A DNA stretch of 64,000 nucleotides from positions 1,481,696 through 1,545,695 of the forward strand of contig JAIXMF010000004.1 in assembly GCA_025201365.1 (NCBI GenBank). The letters run 5' to 3'. The DNA is from Syncephalis plumigaleata (lineage: Eukaryota; Zoopagomycota; Zoopagomycetes; Zoopagales; Piptocephalidaceae). Both the position numbers and the translations under genes were made by a program. Numbering within the stretch: the first letter of the stretch is position 1; each line of letters begins with the position of its first letter. Positions 58,156 to 64,000 of this stretch are shown piece by piece. The notes beneath the pieces are model-generated. The model was not told the origin of the DNA. It made no database searches and worked only from the letters and a program-made list of their open reading frames with translations.

Positions 58156-58699
58156 TAGCTTGTTACTATGACGTGACCATGCCAGATTGCATACTTGCGA
58201 CTGTGTGTGTCGACACTCTTAATGGGATGACCATTGAGGGCATTCCAAAATCGAATGAATTCACTTTGTATGCCATCACCCGTAACTAGCAATCCTTGTT
58301 GATGTGGCAACCATGCGATAGCTTCACAGTATCGTTATGTTCTTGGAATTGCCATAAGGATGAGGAGAAACGACGTTTGCCAATACAAGTTGCATTATAA
58401 TAGTGCTACTCTAGCATCTATCAATTCAGCTTGAATCACATTGTATAAACAGTTTGGATAGCACATGGGACACAAATACATGCCAAATATGGTTACAGTC
58501 GTGGATATTATGGTACTAATGGAAACTAGCGACACATTAGGAATGAGACAGCATGGCTATGTTTGAACGAGCTTTCTTTGATGGCTTTTGCGCTTTCTTT
58601 CTGTTTCCTCCGAGTTTTCTCTTTCACATTATACATATCATAGCGGGATATATGGCGGTTAATAGCATTAATTAGCAGCATCAGCCATTGTGCTTTTCT

Positions 58700-59937
58700 T
58701 TTACATGGCACAGCGATTGCTTATCAATTAGCGGGCAACTCAATAATAATGTTTTCCTGCAGCACAACATAGAGAATGTCAAGGTCATCATCAATTCGCC
58801 CGATTATTACAATGCGGAAGCAACGCATAAAGGAAGCAATGTGGAAATATCATGCTTTAATGAATTGAAACAGCTCCGGAATATCAGCTATACCAGAAGA
58901 TGCTACCCGGTAAAACAAACACCGCTAGGGCAGAAGTCATCGGGAAAGAGTTTGTAGTGCAACCGCTATTTGACTTTGACTTGACGACATCAATAAGCAT
59001 TGCTTCGTATTACCAACGAGATGTGACAATACGATTGCGAAATACACCGAGAGAATGAGCGTGCTCGAGAAAGTAAAGACACTCCCGACAATGATCGATC
59101 ACTCATAAGCGGACTCGCTTATCTACATCATGCAGGCTGGACACATAATGATATTGTGACTCGACTGTTTGCATCAACGTGGACCAATTCAGCCGGAATG
59201 CCCGCGTACTTGTTCGCAACTTGAAAAAGACAACCAAGCTTAGGTTTAGAAATGATGGCGGTGCAGTAACGGTAAAATTTTATCCACGACTATATTTAAT
59301 TGATTCACCCCATGGACCCGGGTGAAAGGGTAGATCCACGCGCCAATGACATGTGGAACGTTGGCACGTTACTATATGGCCTCCTATTTGTAGACAATCC
59401 TATAGGCAATCTACCAAGAATCGGCAGTATATCTAGAATTGGACTAAGGGCTGCCAAGTTTACCATGGCAAAAATGTATTATGTATCCTCGGGGAGACGA
59501 ATCCCAAGACGTTTTTACCCTAATTGGCGTCCCTCGACAGTTTCGCTAGCTTTTGATGCACGAGGAGGATTACCTATCAATAGGCAGCAAGTTATGCCAG
59601 GATATCGTACGTTGAGGGAGTAAACATGCAGAATTTCAAGCCCATGTCTGCACTATGGGTCTCGAAAATAGTACTTGCATGGATGTCAAAAACACCGCTG
59701 AATATCCTTGCGGAAGAATCGCATGAACGGTATATTGTGAACTTTTTCTATTCCTGCAATCTAATCTTACTGCCAGAAGCTTATGATACGTATAAGGAGA
59801 AGATACTTCCACTGTTGTACACGCTAAAAGATTTGCTTAATCCAAATGTTAACAGTCGTCCGACTTCAGCAATCTACGTAAGACAGATGATGATGCACAC
59901 TAGATTCAAGACAAACGTAGACGATATAATCGAATAA
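58700..59937 (+). pseudogene. Broken protein-kinase-like gene
   Basis: Kinase pieces appear in order but in different frames. Near 59,105-59,160: SGLAYLHHAGWTHNDIV, resembling the HRD catalytic loop with HND in place of HRD. Near 59,335-59,400: DPRANDMWNVGTLLYGLLFV, resembling the D-W-x-G-x-x-x-Y segment of subdomain IX. Near 59,830-59,890: LKDLLNPNVNSRPTSAIYV, resembling the subdomain XI RPT motif. No intact frame joins them: stops lie around 58,956-59,060 and 59,624. The nucleotide-binding lobe is only weakly visible (around 58,780-58,950). It is likely a dead member of a kinase-like family; a rapidly evolving live gene with unrecognised introns is less likely. Confidence 0.5.
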
Positions 59938-60269
59938 ATATATTCATACATATTGAATACTATACAAATAGTAATGCACATGATAAATACATGACTGTGT
60001 CGAGTAAATAAACTGGTCGTATCATGTTTAAATTTGCTTGCATGAATACTTGCTATAGGAGTACAGATCCAATGCTTCACTTTTATTTCTCTTGACTCAA
60101 AATTGCGAGTAGAATAGGAAGCTGTAATTTGAGATAATTATAATCAATGACGTGCTGATTTGCTTTAAATCTAATACATATGATTAGTTATTGCTATGCT
60201 GCTAGTAGCTACTTACCCGTATGGATGTTTTGACAAGTTCAATGTCATGCTTCTAGTTCGCTGAATCCT

Positions 60270-63200
60270 TTACATTTCATTGCGAATTAAATCATCCTTT
60301 TGGTAAAGACATACACCAATTTTTGCTGTAGGATCATCTGGCATATCAATGGAAATACCAAAGCATTCGCCAGTAGGTAATGTATACATATACCTGTTGT
60401 TATTTACAAATGACGCTGCCGATTCCATGACTGTAATAATGCGTGAAAACTGCATTTCATTGCATTAGTATCTGATCAGATGTGAATGCATAGACTGCAA
60501 TGTTTTTAACTAGCTGATCATCCGTAGATTTGGTGTACTTCCAATATAACCTAGATAATGTTCCATGTATTCTTGATCATATTTTGGACTAGTATCGCTC
60601 AAGCTGATCTCCCATACAAGCAGCCTTGTTGCTGTTATAGATAGGAATGTCGGCTAAATACTTAGATGACAAGTCAATGTCGTTTGCATACGATATAATG
60701 TTGCCCTCTAGGAACATTATGCCATCAATTAGTTCTACCGCTATATTATTTGATACCACATCATCATCATCATCCATAGTAGTATGTTCTACATCTGTGT
60801 TATCATCCTCATCGATCTATCAAGTTACTCATTAGCATATTCACATATTATATATGTATTGACAATGAAGCACAAGCATCACTTACAGACATATAGAGTG
60901 GCTCATCAAATAGGTGGTCGATCATATCAACCTTGGATAATGCAGCACGCATGATCTCTCGCATCTATGTGTTGTAAGATGACGATCATTGTATGATTAC
61001 TACCACTCACCTCTACCAGACTATTTGTTGCTAGGAATAGAATGTCATACGATTTAGTACTCGGTATCTCGACCAAATACATTGATAGTAAACAGCGATC
61101 ATTGCTAGGTGTATATCCTTGAACAAGCATATGTCGATCGACATTATTATCCAGCGTGTAGCTCGTGTTTATACTTGCACCGTCATTCATTACTAGATGC
61201 TTGCCTTGCTGCCATTGCATGTTGACATCGATGATGGTCCCGGATGATCCTTGTGAATAAACACGTGTGAATAATGATATCTTATTATCCGCACTTGGTG
61301 TGCCGTCATTATGAAGTAACGGATATTCCATGGCAATTATTCCTTCCTCCATACTGTCACTGGTATTTCTGACATGCTGAATGATATCCGCATCTTCAAA
61401 CAGTATACTAGTATTGCTTGACTCTTCATTGCTCTTTTCTCGAGTGTATCCGATACACCATTCTGATGGAAGTTCAATCGAGAATCCTTCCTGGTTGATG
61501 TCATGATGAATACGAAATAGTGGCTGGATCGAATTGTTTACGACACTCTAGTTACAAGTAAGCATCGCATGTTCCTTGATGACCATCGTAGTTTACGCTT
61601 ACCGTGTTGACTTCCGCTTTGCTGTATTCCTCGTGCATCTGGTCGATCACGGACACGGTAATGACTGCCGGCTTAGTAATGTGTTCTTTGTCGTTGGATT
61701 CGGGATGTGCACGGAATGCCTTGATACACATTCGAGTTGATTCATCAAGGGAGATGTACCGATATGCCGGGATCATACTACCAAAGTAATTGACGATTCC
61801 TTTGTTCTCCAGAGATGGCACTACATGATTAATGAGTTGATCACGCTGGATGTTATTCACCGATATCACCGTTAATGCCGTAAGATAGTTGTGATGGTGT
61901 ACAATCATAATAGTTCCATCCAGTGGATCGTTCATTAGACTTGCTGTTGTCGATACATTACTCAGATGATAAATTGCCAGACACTTATTGGCAGAGGAGT
62001 TAGTTGTATTGACTCGACATACTTCATATTTGTTTGAGGTAATGGTTTGCTGGAATGGGTGTCATTCGATAAAAGTTCAAAATGGTCACTTGACCATATT
62101 GGCACAATAGTCAGTTCTGGTCGATCAGTAGCATTCTCAATCAACTGGATGGCTTGACTTGGCTTCCACGACATAGTTGCTTCGATTTCTTTGGCAATTT
62201 CAATAAAAGCATTAGAACAATGCCAACTAGCATGGTATTAGCATCATCATCATCATTACTATCCCATTCATTGTTATACCTGAATCCACTTAATGGTATG
62301 TCCAATACAGGACCAAGCATCAGTATTTGATGGGAAATGAAGATATGCTTCTATTGTTGTTGTTGTTGTTGTCCGTGTATTCCTTGGATGTCTCTTCAAT
62401 GGATACTCTAGTTGTTGCACTATTCCCATTTTGTATCTGACTAAACTGAACAACGACGATGTGTCATTATCAAGCAGATACATCCAGCTAGTGGTGTCGT
62501 CATCGCTCATAGGTGCTAATAAATGGACGGCATAATGCTCGTAGAATCGCTTCAATAGCAAGTCGTATTCCGGGAAGTTTGGACTATCAGAACGAAACAG
62601 GAATACGCACGTCTCATGAATGTTGGTCATGTCTGCCCTTTCCTCAATACTCTCGGCTGTATATTTTGTTGAGCTGATTTGCTTTTCTATCTTGTTACGA
62701 CATGCCACTGCTAGGAACAATCGATGATATGGCCGTGATGGCGCTGAAGCCAAGTGATGCGTTGATTTCACTTCATACACGACAACAGCTGCCGTGTCTT
62801 TTGCACCACGATTGGTTGCTCGATATTCTTGTGTCTTCCATGGTCAATCGAGTCGGTAGGTTCCATTTCAATTGTCCCCTCATGCGTGTACTGATGTCGT
62901 CCAGTAAGTGTGACCAGTGGATGATTATTAGCAATTGTCATTGATACACAAGTGCCAGTCGATCCACTAGTATAGGATTCATTTTGATGTTCTCTAATGA
63001 GTTCAGCATGTTGACTATCGAGACCTGTTGCAAGATGCATCGATTCCATGTGTTGCGAGAAATGATCAATCATGCGATTATCGTATGCGAAATCATCGTC
63101 GTATTCGTCTTCATCTGCAAAAGCATCTACTCAACTATAATTAGTCATGGATATTAGCTTTAGTTTACTGGTATGATATCCTACCAACATCTATCGTTGA

Positions 63201-63905
63201 TGATCTAACTGACATTGGCTGTCCTTCTCCTCCTCTTCCTTCTCCAGGACTAAATGTGTCATGATTAATGAGTAGACTATAGCAACATTGGCACAACTTA
63301 CTATGGTAACTCCAAATACTCCATATCAAGTATGTTACCGCTACTCCTCTCATTGATGGTAGCAGCGAGACACGCAACTCAAACGGTCTAGTCGAACTTG
63401 ATCGGTCCATCCAACATTCAAGAGCAAATGTCGCATCAAATGACTTTCCCTGTATAAGCTGAGGACTTTGCATAGGTCGAAGTGCATGTGAAATGGATCG
63501 TTCGTAGTAGCGTTTCAACCGCTCTGGGCTACAGCTGAAATCAACACCACGCTCTGTGACGATGAAGCGAGCACATAGTTGCGGCGGTTCATTATGTTCA
63601 GCACCGGTATCGAAAGCAACAGCCGCGTAAATTTCATGTAAACACTTTCCATTTATCGGCTCAAGCTTAAACACCGCTATACCGGCAAGTAGAAGACTAT
63701 TCTCGTTGTTGGCACATAGCGTATACGTGTTGCAGTCCTCCCTAGTTGCCGGCAATACCTCACCACTATTAGGCGGGAAGTAAAAGTAGGCACGACCCAG
63801 TTGTAAGGTGGAATGAGCGGAATTGACTGTGCATTCTAGTTGTCGAGACAGTAGCCTCTCACCTTGCTGCAGTTTATCCGCAAGATGTGCAGACTGTGTG
63901 CTCAT
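60270..63905 (-). CDS. Long multi-exon gene of unknown function
   Basis: Starting at ATG 63,905, coding blocks follow leftward: 63,905-~63,340 (LLSRQLECTVNSAHSTLQLG, ARFIVTERGVDFSC), ~63,270-63,185, 63,130-~62,285 (acidic DAFADEDEYDDDFAYDNRM, HETCVFLFRSDSPNFPEYDL), 62,174-~61,552 (IENATDRPELTIVPIWSS, MNDPLDGTIMIVHHHN), 61,352-60,927 and 60,777-60,270. Composition is that of a real protein (mixed, few low-complexity runs), about 1,000 or more residues. I recognise no domain and see no signal peptide or clear membrane segment. Frame changes of one base occur near 62,790 and 62,010, and ends of several blocks are uncertain. It may be a lineage-specific gene, possibly with the same kind of indels as its neighbours on the left. 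Confidence 0.5.
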
Positions 63906-64000
63906 TATGTACGAGGTTACTACAATATGAAAGCGTCCTTAATAGACTAGACGGTATTTATGCAAATAATAACAACAACAACCAATAACACAACAACTAG

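Noticed and set aside
1-64000. CRISPR arrays, rRNA genes, prokaryotic operons
   Set aside because: No regularly spaced direct repeats, rRNA signatures or operon-type spacing seen; spliceosomal introns show that the DNA is eukaryotic nuclear.

Overview
The window is nuclear DNA of a eukaryote, most likely an early-diverging fungus (Zoopagomycota- or Mucoromycota-grade; tentative). The evidence is short introns (about 40-110 nt), dense convergent genes separated by AT-rich low-complexity DNA, a fungal-style gene set (Mad3/BubR1-like checkpoint protein without a visible kinase domain, Rsc9/ARID2-type remodeller subunit, small secreted double-psi-barrel and lectin proteins, neutral ceramidase), two U12-type introns and a gene for the selenocysteine elongation factor eEFSec. 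The last two are absent from most Dikarya but are known from some early-branching fungi.

Layout. 0-5 kb: a small hypothetical gene, then a decayed F-box-family gene with a Fanzor-like (eukaryotic TnpB) remnant beside it. 7.2-9.9 kb: intact FHIP-family gene (dynein/Hook adaptor). 12.4-13.5 kb: secreted double-psi-barrel protein and the tail of a LINE-type retroelement. 14.4-31.7 kb: a large inverted repeat with two ~6.4-kb arms and a 4.5-kb spacer. Each arm carries a complete MAD3/BUBR1-like gene and a 5'-truncated mitochondrial-type isoleucyl-tRNA synthetase gene. The spacer carries a MIM2-like membrane protein, the exon-junction protein Y14 and a secreted ricin-type (beta-trefoil) lectin. 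32 kb: a WD40 scrap of a Cdc20/Cdh1-type activator. 32.9-38.3 kb: nucleolin/Gar2-like protein, a second Fanzor-like scrap, and RSC9/ARID2 with an AT-AC U12 intron. 38.6-44.2 kb: kinesin-3 (Unc104/KIF1). 45.1-55.6 kb: mitochondrial ribosomal L1, UTP18, eEFSec (with a GT-AG U12 intron), NDUFB7 and neutral ceramidase. 55.9-58.1 kb: a better-preserved copy of the F-box plus Fanzor-like module seen at 3-5 kb. 58.7-64 kb: a broken protein-kinase gene and a long gene of unknown function.

Themes. Housekeeping genes on the left (FHIP, MAD3, nucleolin, RSC9, kinesin; roughly 15 kb of coding sequence) read without a frame break. UTP18, eEFSec, ceramidase and the 60-64 kb gene each contain several single-base frame breaks although their amino-acid conservation and most splice sites are preserved. 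This looks more like local consensus error than biology, but real decay of eEFSec cannot be excluded from sequence alone. Mobile-element history is visible as a dispersed repeat family, Fanzor-like C-terminal fragments, a LINE tail, and repeats at the edges of the large palindrome. Exon coordinates were derived by hand from reading frame, splice consensus and family conservation; database names are from recognition of motifs, not from searches.
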